Part shown: positions 25,117 to 33,611 of the stretch, piece by piece
How the letters are laid out: each line of letters starts with the position of its first letter
How positions within the stretch are numbered: position 1 is the first letter of the stretch
Assembly (NCBI RefSeq): GCF_029893805.1
Contig: NZ_JARXYP010000002.1
Location: 5,828,001 to 5,892,000, forward strand
Source: Streptomyces sp. SAI-135
GTDB taxonomy: Bacteria; Actinomycetota; Actinomycetes; Streptomycetales; Streptomycetaceae
DNA length: 64,000 nucleotides
Direction: 5' to 3'
Notes under the pieces: model-generated
Database searches by the model: none
What the model saw: the letters and a program-made list of their open reading frames with translations, nothing else
What the model was told of the DNA's origin: nothing
Translations under genes and position numbers: made by a program

Positions 25117-25911
25117 ATGCCGGACGACCCCGAGCACCCCACCCCACCGATCGCCCTGTTCCCGACGGCCCCGGCCACCCCCGTCCGGATCGTCGTCGCC
25201 GACGACAACCCGGTGGTCCGAGCGGGCCTCACCGCGCTTCTCTCGGGCCGCCCGGACATCACGGTCGTGGCGGAGGCGGCGGACGGCCGCGAGGCGTACG
25301 AGGCCGCGCGCCGGCACCGCCCGGACGTGGTTCTGCTGGACGTCCGGATGCCGGGCGTGGACGGCATCTCCGCGCTCCCGTACCTCGTCCCGATCGCCCC
25401 GGTGCTGATGCTGACGTACAGCGGAGAGCCGGAGACGGTCCAGGAGACGCTGCGCCGGGGAGCCGACGGCTACCTCGTCCACGGCGAGTTCACGGCGGAC
25501 CAGCTCGCCGCGGCCGTACGGGACACCGCGCGGGGCCGCACCCACCTCACACCCACGGCGGCGAGCGCCCTCCTTGCCCAACTACGCGATGCGAATGCAC
25601 ACGTAAATCCCCATCTCCCCGCCTCCGTGCAGCAAATCCCCCTCAAAGGACTTTCGCAACTGCAACCATCTGTGGGACAGTCGTCCTTGGACAGGTCGCG
25701 TTTCCAACTCAGCGCGAGGGAGGCGGAGATCATGGACCTCATCGCATCCGGCATGACCAACCAGCAGATCGCCGCCGCCTGCTTCATCAGCGAGAAGACG
25801 GTCAAGAACCACATCAACCGCATCTTCGCCAAGCTCCACAGCACGAGCCGCTCCGAGGCCGCCGCGAAGTGGCTGGGCACGGCCCCGAGCCCGGGCCGAG
25901 GGGTGGGGTGA
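25117..25911 (+). CDS. NarL/FixJ-type response regulator of the Tad locus
   Basis: A 264-residue regulator: receiver domain (about 20-135; acidic pair DD at 30-31 region VVADDNP, phospho-acceptor D75 in LLDVRMPG), a linker, and a LuxR-type helix-turn-helix (about 195-255, SAREAEIMDLIASGMTNQQI). ATG 25117 follows GAGAGGAGGCC at ideal spacing; ATG 25081, overlapping the kinase stop, is an alternative. The linker at 25585-25690 is distinctly less GC-rich than the rest and uses A- or T-ending codons, unlike all neighbours. Partner of the preceding kinase. Confidence 0.85.
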   Translation: MPDDPEHPTPPIALFPTAPATPVRIVVADDNPVVRAGLTALLSGRPDITVVAEAADGREAYEAARRHRPDVVLLDVRMPGVDGISALPYLVPIAPVLMLTYSGEPETVQETLRRGADGYLVHGEFTADQLAAAVRDTARGRTHLTPTAASALLAQLRDANAHVNPHLPASVQQIPLKGLSQLQPSVGQSSLDRSRFQLSAREAEIMDLIASGMTNQQIAAACFISEKTVKNHINRIFAKLHSTSRSEAAAKWLGTAPSPGRGVG

Positions 25912-26023
25912 GCCGTGCCGACACGAGCTTGGGCCCGGATTTGGGCCCAGGGGCCCTGCGCGGAACACGATCCGCGGGTCTACGTTCCGGTTGTCGATGG
26001 CGGCGACACCGAAGGGTCACACG

Positions 26024-26185
26024 ATGAGCAACCGGTTCAACGACGACAAGGGTCAGACCGCGGTCGAGTACCTGGGCATCATCGCGGTGGTGGTGGCGAT
26101 CGTGCTGGCCATTACGGGGACGGACATCGGCAGCACGATCTACGACGCGATCACCGAGCAGATCGCCAACGTCACCGGCGGCTGA
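26024..26185 (+). CDS. Flp-like major pilin
   Basis: A 53-residue protein: a short basic/acidic leader MSNRFNDDKG, then QTAVEYLGIIAVVVAIVLAI, the type IVb prepilin motif (G, then E at +5) running into a hydrophobic helix, then a short tail. This is the size and design of Flp pilins. GAAGGG lies 8 bases before ATG. It is separated from the regulator by 112 bases with a 7-bp hairpin (25930-25949), so it may be expressed at a higher level from its own promoter. Stop TGA overlaps the next candidate start. Confidence 0.85.
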   Translation: MSNRFNDDKGQTAVEYLGIIAVVVAIVLAITGTDIGSTIYDAITEQIANVTGG

Positions 26186-26787
26186 CGCGCCTCTACCCGC
26201 ACAGCGACGCAGGGCAGGCATTCCCCATCTACATCACGGTGGTGGGGGGCCTGCTCCTTCTCGCGTTCGCCTTCCTCGCGGTCGGCCAGGCCGCGGCCAA
26301 CCGGAGCAGTGCCCAGACGGCGGCCGACGCGGCAGCCCTGGCAGCAGCCCTGGACACCCGGGACGAGCTCACCGACGAATGGGTGGAGAACATACTCGAC
26401 CCCACCACGTGGCGCGACATCTTCAACGGTGACGGCGTTCTCTTCGAGGGCTGCGCCCGGGCGACCCAGCTGGCCGCGCAGAACGACGCGACCGTGCAGT
26501 GCGGTGCACACCCGGAGTGGGAAGATCCGGGCTACGAAGTCGAGGCCACCACCAATCAGAGCGTCGGTGACTCCATCGTCCCCGGCACCGAAAGCGCGCA
26601 TTCGACCGAGCGCGCCCGCGCCGTGATCGAGCCGCGCTGCGAGTTCGAGCTGCCCGGTGCGGGGGCCGGCCCGACCGTGCTGCCGAAGCTCACATGCGAC
26701 GACGGCGTCGACTGGTCCCTGGACCCGGAAGACCTCACGGATCTCCCGAAACCCGAGGACCTCTTCGACGTCCACCTGGCGGACTGA
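26182..26787 (+). CDS. TadG-like pilus-associated protein with uncertain, possibly CTG, start
   Basis: About 201 residues. DAGQAFPIYITVVGGLLLLA near the N terminus gives a TadE/TadG-type membrane helix, followed by AQTAADAAALAAALDTRDEL, the alanine-rich segment common in TadG-like proteins, and an acidic C-terminal domain with four cysteines. No ATG, GTG or TTG lies at a sensible position: the frame passes through the pilin gene antiphase. CTG at 26182 would overlap the pilin stop as CTGA, mimicking the ATGA/GTGA couplings seen elsewhere. Either a CTG start is used or the start was mutated. Confidence 0.65.
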   Translation: MTRLYPHSDAGQAFPIYITVVGGLLLLAFAFLAVGQAAANRSSAQTAADAAALAAALDTRDELTDEWVENILDPTTWRDIFNGDGVLFEGCARATQLAAQNDATVQCGAHPEWEDPGYEVEATTNQSVGDSIVPGTESAHSTERARAVIEPRCEFELPGAGAGPTVLPKLTCDDGVDWSLDPEDLTDLPKPEDLFDVHLAD

Positions 26788-26823
26788 CAAGCTGACGACA
26801 CCACTGACGAAGGAAGCAGAGCG

Positions 26824-27405
26824 ATGAGCATTCGGTTCACGGCGAGGGCCCGCAGGGGGATCGTCACGCTGACGGTCGCGGCCGGACTGGCCGTCGGTGT
26901 GGCCGGCTGCGGCGGTGGCGGCAACGACGGCGAGAAGCCCGAGACTTCGGCTTCCGCCTCCAAGGGAGACGGCTCCAAGCCCAGTACCCAGGAGGGGCAG
27001 GCGGACGTGCCTCTGGCCGAACTGAAGGGCCAGGACGGACTGCTGCTCCAGATCACCTCCGCGGAGCGGGACGCCGGTGGCTTCGTCACCGTGAACGGAA
27101 ACCTGAAGAACGACAGTGCCAAGAGCGTCGTCGTTCCAGCGGCGGTGCGGGGTGACGAGACCGAGATCGTCAGGAACGGCCGATCGTTGGGCGGGGCGAC
27201 CCTCGTCGACTCCAAGGGCAAGAAGCGGTACTACGTGCTCCGGGACACCGACGGCCGCCCGCTGACCACCACGGGCTTCTCGACGCTCAAGGCGGGCGAG
27301 GACATCGCCGTGTTCATGCAGTTCCCGGCCCCACCCCAAGGCACGACGGAGGTGGCCTTCCAACTCCCCACCTTCGCCTCCGCCACCATCCAGATCTCCG
27401 GATGA
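26824..27405 (+). CDS. Putative lipoprotein
   Basis: A 193-residue exported protein with a lipobox VAGC at about residues 23-26 (signal MSIRFTARARRGIVTLTVAA), so it is probably lipid-anchored outside the membrane. After a Ser/Lys/Gly linker a beta-rich domain follows (about 60-190) with LLLQITSAERDAGGFVTVNG, resembling extracellular immunoglobulin-like accessory domains. ATG 26824 follows GAAGGAAGCAGAG. Its stop overlaps the next ATG (ATGA), coupling it to the OmpA-domain gene. Confidence 0.72.
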   Translation: MSIRFTARARRGIVTLTVAAGLAVGVAGCGGGGNDGEKPETSASASKGDGSKPSTQEGQADVPLAELKGQDGLLLQITSAERDAGGFVTVNGNLKNDSAKSVVVPAAVRGDETEIVRNGRSLGGATLVDSKGKKRYYVLRDTDGRPLTTTGFSTLKAGEDIAVFMQFPAPPQGTTEVAFQLPTFASATIQISG

Positions 27406-28045
27406 AGCCCCCCATGACCGCCACCCGAACCCCACCCCGCCTGGCCCTGGCCCTCACGGTCGTCTCGCTCACCGCGGCCCTGACCCTCACGCGCCGGCCC
27501 GGGCCGACGACGGGCCCAGTGTCCCCCCGGGCACCGAACCCTCCGCCACCGCGCCCGTCGAGGTGGACCCCAACGACCCGGACCTCAAGCTCCCCGAAGG
27601 CGCCACCCTCGCCGAACCGAAGGTCCTGGACATCAAGCAGGTCGTGGAGGACCAGAGCGGGGACGAGCGCCGGGAGGACACCAACGCGGACGTGAAGTTC
27701 GCCCTCCAGGCAGAGGTCCTGTTCGGCAAGGACAGCGCGAAGCTGAACGGCGAGGCGAGGGCCCGCATCTCCGCGATCGCGGCGGAGATCAAGAACCAGA
27801 ACGCCACCCGGATCCGCGTCTTCGGCTTCACCGACGACCTCGGCAGCTACGCCCACGGCCGCACCCTCTCCCGCCAGCGCGCCAACGCCGTACAGGACGT
27901 CCTCGACCAGGAGTTGAAGGACTCCGGCATCACCTACGAGGTCCGCGGCTACTCCGAGGACTACCCCATCGCCTCCAACGCGACAGAAGCGGGCCGCAAG
28001 AAGAACCGCCGGGTGGAGGTGTCGTTCCCACGGGGGGCGAGCTGA
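27402..28045 (+). pseudogene. OmpA-domain secreted protein with apparent single-base frameshift
   Basis: Two frames together make one protein. From ATG 27402 (or 27414) the first frame encodes a signal peptide, LALALTVVSLTAALTLT, then turns into Pro/Arg/Thr-rich nonsense. The next frame, entered near 27490, reads APARADDGPSVPPGTEP and continues to a complete OmpA-like domain (VLFGKDSAKLNGEARARIS; RIRVFGFTDDLG; LSRQRANAVQDVL) to 28045. One extra base at about 27490 would give a perfect signal peptide with an ARA-D cleavage site. The downstream frame has no start codon before GTG 27563, which lacks a ribosome site. Either a sequencing error or a real lesion. Partner of the preceding lipoprotein. 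Confidence 0.75.
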
Positions 28046-28135
28046 CCTGGGTGGTGCAGGACAGGACCGCTCAGTGTGCCGGTGATATTTTTCTCTCCCG
28101 CCCGACAAGGTGCGGGCACCAACAGGGGGTAACGC

Positions 28136-28474
28136 GTGTCAACCGGGACGGACATCGAGGATCCGGCGGCCCTGAACCGTGCGGGCGCCGGAGCGCAGGA
28201 CATGGCGGGCCGGACACGGACGACCGGCGCGCACCCGGTGGACGAGACGCGTTCGGCGTCCAAGGACTTCGGCAGCGGCAACTGGGACGGAGGTCTCGGG
28301 GGAGCGCTCAGCGGTCTGGCGGAGACCTGGTCGAGTCAGGTCGCGGCACTCGCGTCCAAGTGTGACGGCCTGTCCCGCCAGTGCGGCGGTTCCGGCGTGC
28401 TCTACCAGAGCACCGAGACGGCGAACACGCAGACGATGCGCGCCCTCTCGGGTGAGCCGTCGCCCTTCGGCTGA
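28136..28474 (+). CDS. Small WXG100-like protein
   Basis: A 112-residue hydrophilic protein, predicted largely helical in its second half. NWDGGLGGALSGLAETWSSQ and CDGLSRQCGG give a helix-turn-helix hairpin design with a W-x-G turn-like element, as in ESX/WXG100-type small secreted proteins; similarity is only in layout. GTG 28136 follows AGGGGG at 7 bases. It stands 62 bases before a 745-residue protein whose N terminus has a similar design. Function unknown. Confidence 0.6.
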   Translation: MSTGTDIEDPAALNRAGAGAQDMAGRTRTTGAHPVDETRSASKDFGSGNWDGGLGGALSGLAETWSSQVAALASKCDGLSRQCGGSGVLYQSTETANTQTMRALSGEPSPFG

Positions 28475-28536
28475 ACCTGGCACACACCGGCCCATCGCCC
28501 GACGCACACACCACACCACGGGGACCCTCCGCAGCC

Positions 28537-30774
28537 ATGCCGACGTACGAGCAGCTGTACCATCTCAATCTGAGCAACCTCAAGGCCGCCGCCGACCGTT
28601 GGCGGGAGACGGCCACCAAGTTCAAGGGGCTGCACACCGCGTACGGCGACGAGGTCGCGGCGCCTTTCAAACAGGCCGGCTGGCACCAGCCCGCCCTGAC
28701 GGCGGCCAAGGCCGGCAACGACGTACGAGACGCACATCAGGAGTTCGCGGACGCGCAGAAGGAAGCGGACGGCATCGCCGGTGTCCTCACCACCCTGTAC
28801 GCCGAGCTGAAGAAGGCCAAGGACGATCTCCACCGCCTCGCAGCGGTCGAGGCCCCGAAGCAGCAGCTGCACGTCAGTGCCGTCGGCGTGGTCACCCCGC
28901 GCAACGACCTGTCCCAGGACGCCGGCGCCCGCCATGACCCTGACGGTCAGGAGCTCATCCGCGAACAGCAACAGGCCTGCGACTCCTTTGCACGCCGTAT
29001 CGAAGCCGTCCTCCGGCAGGCCGCCGACGCCGACGAGACCGCCTGTTGGGCCCTGCGCCGTGATCTCGGGAGTTATACGGACAACTTCAACTCCAAGGTC
29101 GTCACCTCCCTTGACGCAGCCGACGCCTCTCGCGCCCTGGAACTGGCGAAAAAGGGCTCGGAGATGTCGGACGAGGAGCTCAGGCAGCTCAACGAACTGC
29201 TGCGGGCCAACCAGGGGGACGAGGAGTTCGCCGAGAAGTTCGCCACGGGCCTGGGCGGCCGAGGCACCCTGGAGTTCTGGGCAGACATGGCCGACCCGGC
29301 CGGAGAGTACGGCGCTGCACGGCCGGAACGGGAAGAGCTGCTGAAGGAACTCCAGAAGGACCTCGGCGGCACCCTGGGGACCGCCACCCAGTCCGACAGC
29401 AAGGAAATGCAGGCCTGGAAGAACGAGGTCATCGGACTCGGACCGAAGCCGCTCGGCATCGACGACGCGAGCAATCCGGCCGGCTTCCAGGTGATGAGCA
29501 GCCTGATGAGAAACGGCAAGTACGAGCCCCGGTTCATGGAGGACTACGGCAAGGCCCTCATCGCCACCGACAAGTCGTTCGGCAAGGACGTCGAGTCCGA
29601 CTGGTTCGGTGACAACGGCGTCGGCAAGCTGAACTACATCGGCAGCAACGAAGGCAGCACCGACCCCATGACCGGCTACATGGAGGGTCTCGGGCGCTGC
29701 CCTGAAGCCGCGACGAACATCTTCGGGAACGAGGAGTACTTCGACTACCTCACCGACGATCGGAAGTGGTTCCAGGACGAGGAGTGGCCGGCCTTCGATC
29801 CGGAGACCGGCGAACGGATCCCGGCTCCCATCAGCGGTTACAACCAGCTGGGCCATGCCCTGGAAGCGGCCACGACCGGCCATCCCTATGACGAGGCGCC
29901 GCCGAAGGACCTCCCTGCGCACACCGACAAGCAGGCCGAGATCATGCAGAAGATCGTCCACGGTGTCTCCAAGGACCCGGAGATGGCCCGTGACGGCATG
30001 TACGACAGCCTCGGCCGGATGAGCGGCGAGTACATGCCGGACTTCAGCAGGGCCATGGCCAGCGACAAGTCGGCAGAAGGACTGGCTCTCTTCCCGCTGG
30101 AGGGGGCACAGGCGAACTTCGGCGAGCAGGACGCGACGCGGTTCCTCATGACGGTCGGCAAGGACCCCGAGGGATACGCAGCGGTCAACCTCGGACAGAC
30201 GGCCTACGCGGCAAATCTGTACGACTACCACCTCAAGCATCCGGACGCCTACGCGCCGGACACCGACGAAGCCCTGAAGAACATCGCGCACTCGTCGGGG
30301 GAGATCCAGGGAGCCATCGCCGTCGGGCGTCAGGAGACGGAAATCGGGGACGCCGTCGAGGCCGACAAGAAGTACAACGACGCCTTGGAACGCAACGGCG
30401 CCTGGGCCTCCGGCGTGGTGGGCACCGGTATCGGAGTCGGTACGTCCTTCATCGCCACGCCTGCCACGGGAGCCGTTGTGGGTGGTGCGGCCACGACCAT
30501 CAGCGGCGACATCATCAACCAGATCGTGGACGGCAAGGAGCAGGACAGCACCGGCAAGGTCGTCTACAGCAGCGGTCAGGACTGGCAGCACGTCAAGGAC
30601 TCCACCGCGCAGGTGAACCAGGACGCCGTGCAGGCGGCGGTCGAAGCCCACGGGACCTCGCACACCCAGAACTTCAACAGCATCATCGCCGCCGAGACAA
30701 CGGCGGGAATCGTCGAAGCCCAGGCCAACCTGCCCGGATACGGTCGTGACCTGGGCGCGGAAAGCAGAGACTGA
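28537..30774 (+). CDS. Large uncharacterised protein with WXG-like helical N terminus
   Basis: A 745-residue protein. Residues 1-110 are long amphipathic helices (LNLSNLKAAADRWRETATKF ... FKQAGWHQPALTAAKAG) like the WXG/LXG targeting domains of type VII substrates. The middle (about 130-620) is acidic and helical and rich in repeated PDTDEAL/KDPE-type loops, without a catalytic motif I recognise. Near 630-670 a Gly/Ala-rich hydrophobic stretch (GVVGTGIGVGTSFIATPATG) could insert in membranes. I believe it falls in a Streptomyces DUF6571-like family. Its stop overlaps the next ATG by one base. It could be a secreted effector or a surface structural protein. Confidence 0.65.
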   Translation: MPTYEQLYHLNLSNLKAAADRWRETATKFKGLHTAYGDEVAAPFKQAGWHQPALTAAKAGNDVRDAHQEFADAQKEADGIAGVLTTLYAELKKAKDDLHRLAAVEAPKQQLHVSAVGVVTPRNDLSQDAGARHDPDGQELIREQQQACDSFARRIEAVLRQAADADETACWALRRDLGSYTDNFNSKVVTSLDAADASRALELAKKGSEMSDEELRQLNELLRANQGDEEFAEKFATGLGGRGTLEFWADMADPAGEYGAARPEREELLKELQKDLGGTLGTATQSDSKEMQAWKNEVIGLGPKPLGIDDASNPAGFQVMSSLMRNGKYEPRFMEDYGKALIATDKSFGKDVESDWFGDNGVGKLNYIGSNEGSTDPMTGYMEGLGRCPEAATNIFGNEEYFDYLTDDRKWFQDEEWPAFDPETGERIPAPISGYNQLGHALEAATTGHPYDEAPPKDLPAHTDKQAEIMQKIVHGVSKDPEMARDGMYDSLGRMSGEYMPDFSRAMASDKSAEGLALFPLEGAQANFGEQDATRFLMTVGKDPEGYAAVNLGQTAYAANLYDYHLKHPDAYAPDTDEALKNIAHSSGEIQGAIAVGRQETEIGDAVEADKKYNDALERNGAWASGVVGTGIGVGTSFIATPATGAVVGGAATTISGDIINQIVDGKEQDSTGKVVYSSGQDWQHVKDSTAQVNQDAVQAAVEAHGTSHTQNFNSIIAAETTAGIVEAQANLPGYGRDLGAESRD

Positions 30775-31403
30775 TGAAATCCGTAGTGGTAGTGGCAACG
30801 AGCGCCGTCGTCGTGGCTGGTTGCCTCGTCGGAGGTTTCCTGGTCGGGAGGGCGTTCCCGGACTCTGAAAGGGATCACCTCGACAGCCGTGACATCTGTG
30901 CCGGTGACGACTTCCAGATGCAGGTGGCCGCGTTCGAACGCATCCTCCCGCAGGGAAGGAACGTCGCCTCCTCCGCCACCTCACGCAGCACTGACATCGC
31001 CGACGAACTGAACTCGACCTGCCGTATCTCCGTCGACGGCGAGAACGCCTTCCATCTCGAGAGCCAGACCGTCACCATGTCAGCCGACACATGGGAGAAG
31101 AGCCTTCTGGCGGACGGGGTCGTCACCAAGGCCGGACTCAAGACGTTCACGGCCGGGACTCGAGCACTTTCGTCACCCAACGCCGCAGCGATCTACCTCG
31201 CCTGCACACGCCGGGACGCCCAAGGCCGGAGCATGGCCTTGAGCATCGACGTCTCGGCCCAGGGCCCGGCGGTCTCGAAAACGGGCGCTCATCGTACGGA
31301 CCTCGCCGAGATCGCCGTACAAGCGGCCCGGGTGGTCACGTTGCCGACTCAGTGCAAGTCCACGGATCCGCTACCCGAAGGGGCGCTGCCTGCCCTGAAG
31401 TGA
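30774..31403 (+). CDS. Membrane-anchored protein following the WXG-like protein
   Basis: A 209-residue protein with an N-terminal hydrophobic segment (VVVVATSAVVVAGCLVGGFL) containing VAGC, which may be either a lipobox or a membrane anchor. The outer domain has four further cysteines (C44, C86, C154, C197 approximately) and no known motif. TGATG overlap with the preceding gene indicates translational coupling, so the two proteins are probably made in fixed ratio; it might act as an immunity or anchoring partner. Function unknown. Confidence 0.65.
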   Translation: MKSVVVVATSAVVVAGCLVGGFLVGRAFPDSERDHLDSRDICAGDDFQMQVAAFERILPQGRNVASSATSRSTDIADELNSTCRISVDGENAFHLESQTVTMSADTWEKSLLADGVVTKAGLKTFTAGTRALSSPNAAAIYLACTRRDAQGRSMALSIDVSAQGPAVSKTGAHRTDLAEIAVQAARVVTLPTQCKSTDPLPEGALPALK

Positions 31404-31503
31404 CGGCGCAGGGCCGCACCGCGTCGGCCCGATCGCCGAGGTGGCTCCGTCGGCCGATCTCGCAGTCAGCGCGTTCGGCTGAGGCGGCACGTCTCACACG
31501 ACG

Positions 31504-31866
31504 TCACTCCACCACGATCTCCACCCGAACCCCCACCCCCACCCCCCACCCCTCCATCACCCCCGCCCCCGCCTCCAGCACATGCCGGGAACGCAGGCGG
31601 GGCAGGCCCAGGCGGCCCGGGCGCATCGTGCGGACCGCGATGACGCGGAGGTGGCGGTCGAGGTAGGCGACGTCGATGGGGAAGCGCATGCGGAAGGTGT
31701 GCACACTGCCCGCGGGGGAGAGGAGCAGGGCCCCGTCCACGGAGTCCCGTCCCAGCAGTCCCCTCGTCCGGGCCCGGTAGGAGCTCGCTATCTCCAGGGG
31801 CACGGTGACCCCGCCCCGCTCACCGTGCACGACCAACTCGCCCCGCCCGTCCAGCCAGCGCCCCAT
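31504..31866 (-). CDS. DUF192 family protein
   Basis: A 120-residue protein of the DUF192 family, small beta-barrel proteins of unknown function. Family signatures are RTRGLLGRDSVDGALLL, VHTFRMRFPIDVAYLD and the C-terminal VLEAGAGVMEGWGV. No signal peptide is visible in this start version, although many relatives are exported. The leftward gene ends 100 bases from the stop of the preceding rightward gene, so it borders the Tad-associated region. The last ten codons are a Gly/Val/Glu repeat. Confidence 0.75.
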   Translation of the reverse strand: MGRWLDGRGELVVHGERGGVTVPLEIASSYRARTRGLLGRDSVDGALLLSPAGSVHTFRMRFPIDVAYLDRHLRVIAVRTMRPGRLGLPRLRSRHVLEAGAGVMEGWGVGVGVRVEIVVE

Positions 31867-31964
31867 CCCGCAGCCATCTCCCGCCCTGGCGTTCCCACGC
31901 CGTCCTCGTCGCTCCCGGTACCTTGGAAGCCGATCCTCTCTCCCGCGCCCAGGTCAGGTGTCCG

Positions 31965-32531
31965 ATGCGGAAAATCGTCCTGATGATGTCCATGTCCCTC
32001 GACGGCTACATCGAGGGCCCCGACCCCGACGACATCAGCTGGCACCGGGTCGACGACGAACTGCACGCGCACATGAACGCCACGGTCGGCAGCATGGGCG
32101 GACTGCTCCACGGCCGCCGCGTCTACGAACTGATGGCCGACTACTGGCCCACCGCCGACGCCGACCCCGAGGCGCCCGCCTCCGTCAAGGAGTTCGCCCC
32201 GATCTGGCGGGACCTCCCCAAGGTCGTCTACAGCAGGACCCTCACACACGTCGACTGGAACTCCACCCTCGTCCGCGAGGTCGTACCGGAAGAGGTGCGG
32301 GCGCTGAAGCAGCAGCCGGGCGGTGATCTGGCCCTGGGCGGGGCCGACTTGGGGGCGACCTTCCTGCGGTACGGCCTCGTCGACGAGCTGCGGGTCTACG
32401 TCCACCCCGCCCTCGTCGGCGGAGGCAAGCCCCTCTTCCCGCGCTCCGACACGCTGACCTCCCTCCGGCTCGTCGAGTCGCACACCTTCGGCAACGGCGT
32501 CGTACTGCTGCGGTACGAGCCGGCCTCGTAG
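31965..32531 (+). CDS. Dihydrofolate reductase-like / RibD C-terminal domain protein
   Basis: A 188-residue NADPH-dependent reductase of the RibD_C/YwjB-YyaP group. MRKIVLMMSMSLDGYIEGPD is the typical start, GSMGGLLHGRRVYELMADYW the central motif, and DLALGGADLGATFLRYGLVD plus HPALVGGGKPLF the late signature. ATG 31965 is chosen because the conserved strand begins right there. It is a stand-alone protein; substrates of these homologues are mostly unknown. Confidence 0.85.
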   Translation: MRKIVLMMSMSLDGYIEGPDPDDISWHRVDDELHAHMNATVGSMGGLLHGRRVYELMADYWPTADADPEAPASVKEFAPIWRDLPKVVYSRTLTHVDWNSTLVREVVPEEVRALKQQPGGDLALGGADLGATFLRYGLVDELRVYVHPALVGGGKPLFPRSDTLTSLRLVESHTFGNGVVLLRYEPAS

Positions 32532-32624
32532 AAGGCGGCAACCGGCCGGAAACGTACGGCCCGCAAGCGCACGGCCCCGAAAATCAGCGGCGCCCGCCCC
32601 CGCCCCCCTGCCACGATCAACCCC

Positions 32625-33413
32625 ATGACCTCCCGACAGACCCGCACCTTCGAGGACCTCGTGGCCGAGGGCGCCGCCGTGCCCACCGAGGGGTGGGACT
32701 TCTCCTGGTTCGAGGGGCGGGCCACCGAGGCGCGGCCCTCGTGGGGTTACGCGCGCTCACTGGCCGGACGACTGGCCGGGGCCGCCGCGTCGCTCGACAT
32801 CCAGACCGGCGGCGGCGAGGTGATGGACTTCGCCCTCGGGCAGGGGGTCAAGACGCCCGTGCTCGCCGCGGCCACCGAGGGCTGGCCGCCGAACGTCGCC
32901 AAGGCCACCGCCCTGCTGCGCCCGCGCGGCGTCGTGGTCGTCGCCGCGCCGGAGGACGCGCCGCTGCCGTTCGCGGACGCCACCTTCGACCTGGTCAGCA
33001 GCCGGCACCCGGTCAGCCCCCCATGGGCGGAGGTCGTGCGGGTGCTGCAACCCGGCGGGACGTACTTCGCCCAGCACGTCGGCCCGCGCAGCGTCTACGA
33101 ACTCGTCGAGCACTTCCTCGGCCCGCAGCCCGCCGAGCAGAGCTCGGACCGCCATCCCGACCGCGAACGCGCCGCCGCGGAGGCCGCCGGACTGGAGATC
33201 GTCGACCTGCGCGCCGAGCGGCTGCGGATCGAGTTCCACGACATCGCCGCCGTCGTCCACTTCCTGCGCAAGGTGGTGTGGATGGTCCCGGGCTTCACCG
33301 TGGCGGAGTACGAGCCCCGACTGCGGTCCCTGCACGAGCGGATCGAGGCCGAGGGCCCCTTCGTCGCCCACAGCACCCGCCATCTCTTCGAGGCCCGAAA
33401 GCCGCTCGCCTGA
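32625..33413 (+). CDS. SAM-dependent methyltransferase
   Basis: A 262-residue class I methyltransferase. The glycine motif is degenerate (GGGEVMDFALGQG, about 63-75), followed by ATEGWPPNVAKATALL (acidic loop position taken by E87) and the LVSSRHPVSPPWAEVVRVLQ and PGGTYFAQHV motifs. Substrate unknown; the family is similar to RebM/UbiE-like enzymes acting on small molecules. A CACGAT -10-like box lies 7 bases before ATG, indicating a leaderless transcript. Stands alone. Confidence 0.82.
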   Translation: MTSRQTRTFEDLVAEGAAVPTEGWDFSWFEGRATEARPSWGYARSLAGRLAGAAASLDIQTGGGEVMDFALGQGVKTPVLAAATEGWPPNVAKATALLRPRGVVVVAAPEDAPLPFADATFDLVSSRHPVSPPWAEVVRVLQPGGTYFAQHVGPRSVYELVEHFLGPQPAEQSSDRHPDRERAAAEAAGLEIVDLRAERLRIEFHDIAAVVHFLRKVVWMVPGFTVAEYEPRLRSLHERIEAEGPFVAHSTRHLFEARKPLA

Positions 33414-33571
33414 CGCGCAGAAGACTTGAAAGCGGACAATAGGGGCATGGAGGGTCGATCCACCCCGCATATCCATGGTCTTCACGGGGTTTCCACATCG
33501 TTATCCCAGGCGGCTCGCATCCGGACCCCGGCTGACGTAAATTCAAGGCGAGGCGATTCGCGCCAGCAAAG

Positions 33572-33611
33572 CTGCGCGGTGGCACCGCGCAGAGGAGGGG
33601 GCTGCGCGGTG
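33572..33611. repeat. Inverted plus direct repeat CTGCGCGGTG
   Basis: CTGCGCGGTG-G-CACCGCGCAG is a perfect 10-bp inverted repeat (33572-33592). CTGCGCGGTG occurs again at 33602-33611, 20 bases after the first start of the right arm. The group could form alternative hairpins or act as a multi-site operator. Confidence 0.55.

Noticed and set aside
27563..28045. OmpA-domain gene starting at GTG 27563 as a cytoplasmic protein
   Set aside because: No ribosome site precedes it, and the upstream sequence encodes a matching signal peptide if one base is added, so a frameshifted secreted protein is more likely.
28402..30984. An 860-residue leftward open frame opposite the WXG-like protein
   Set aside because: Composition is that of an antisense shadow, and the rightward gene has the correct codon bias and coupling to its neighbours.
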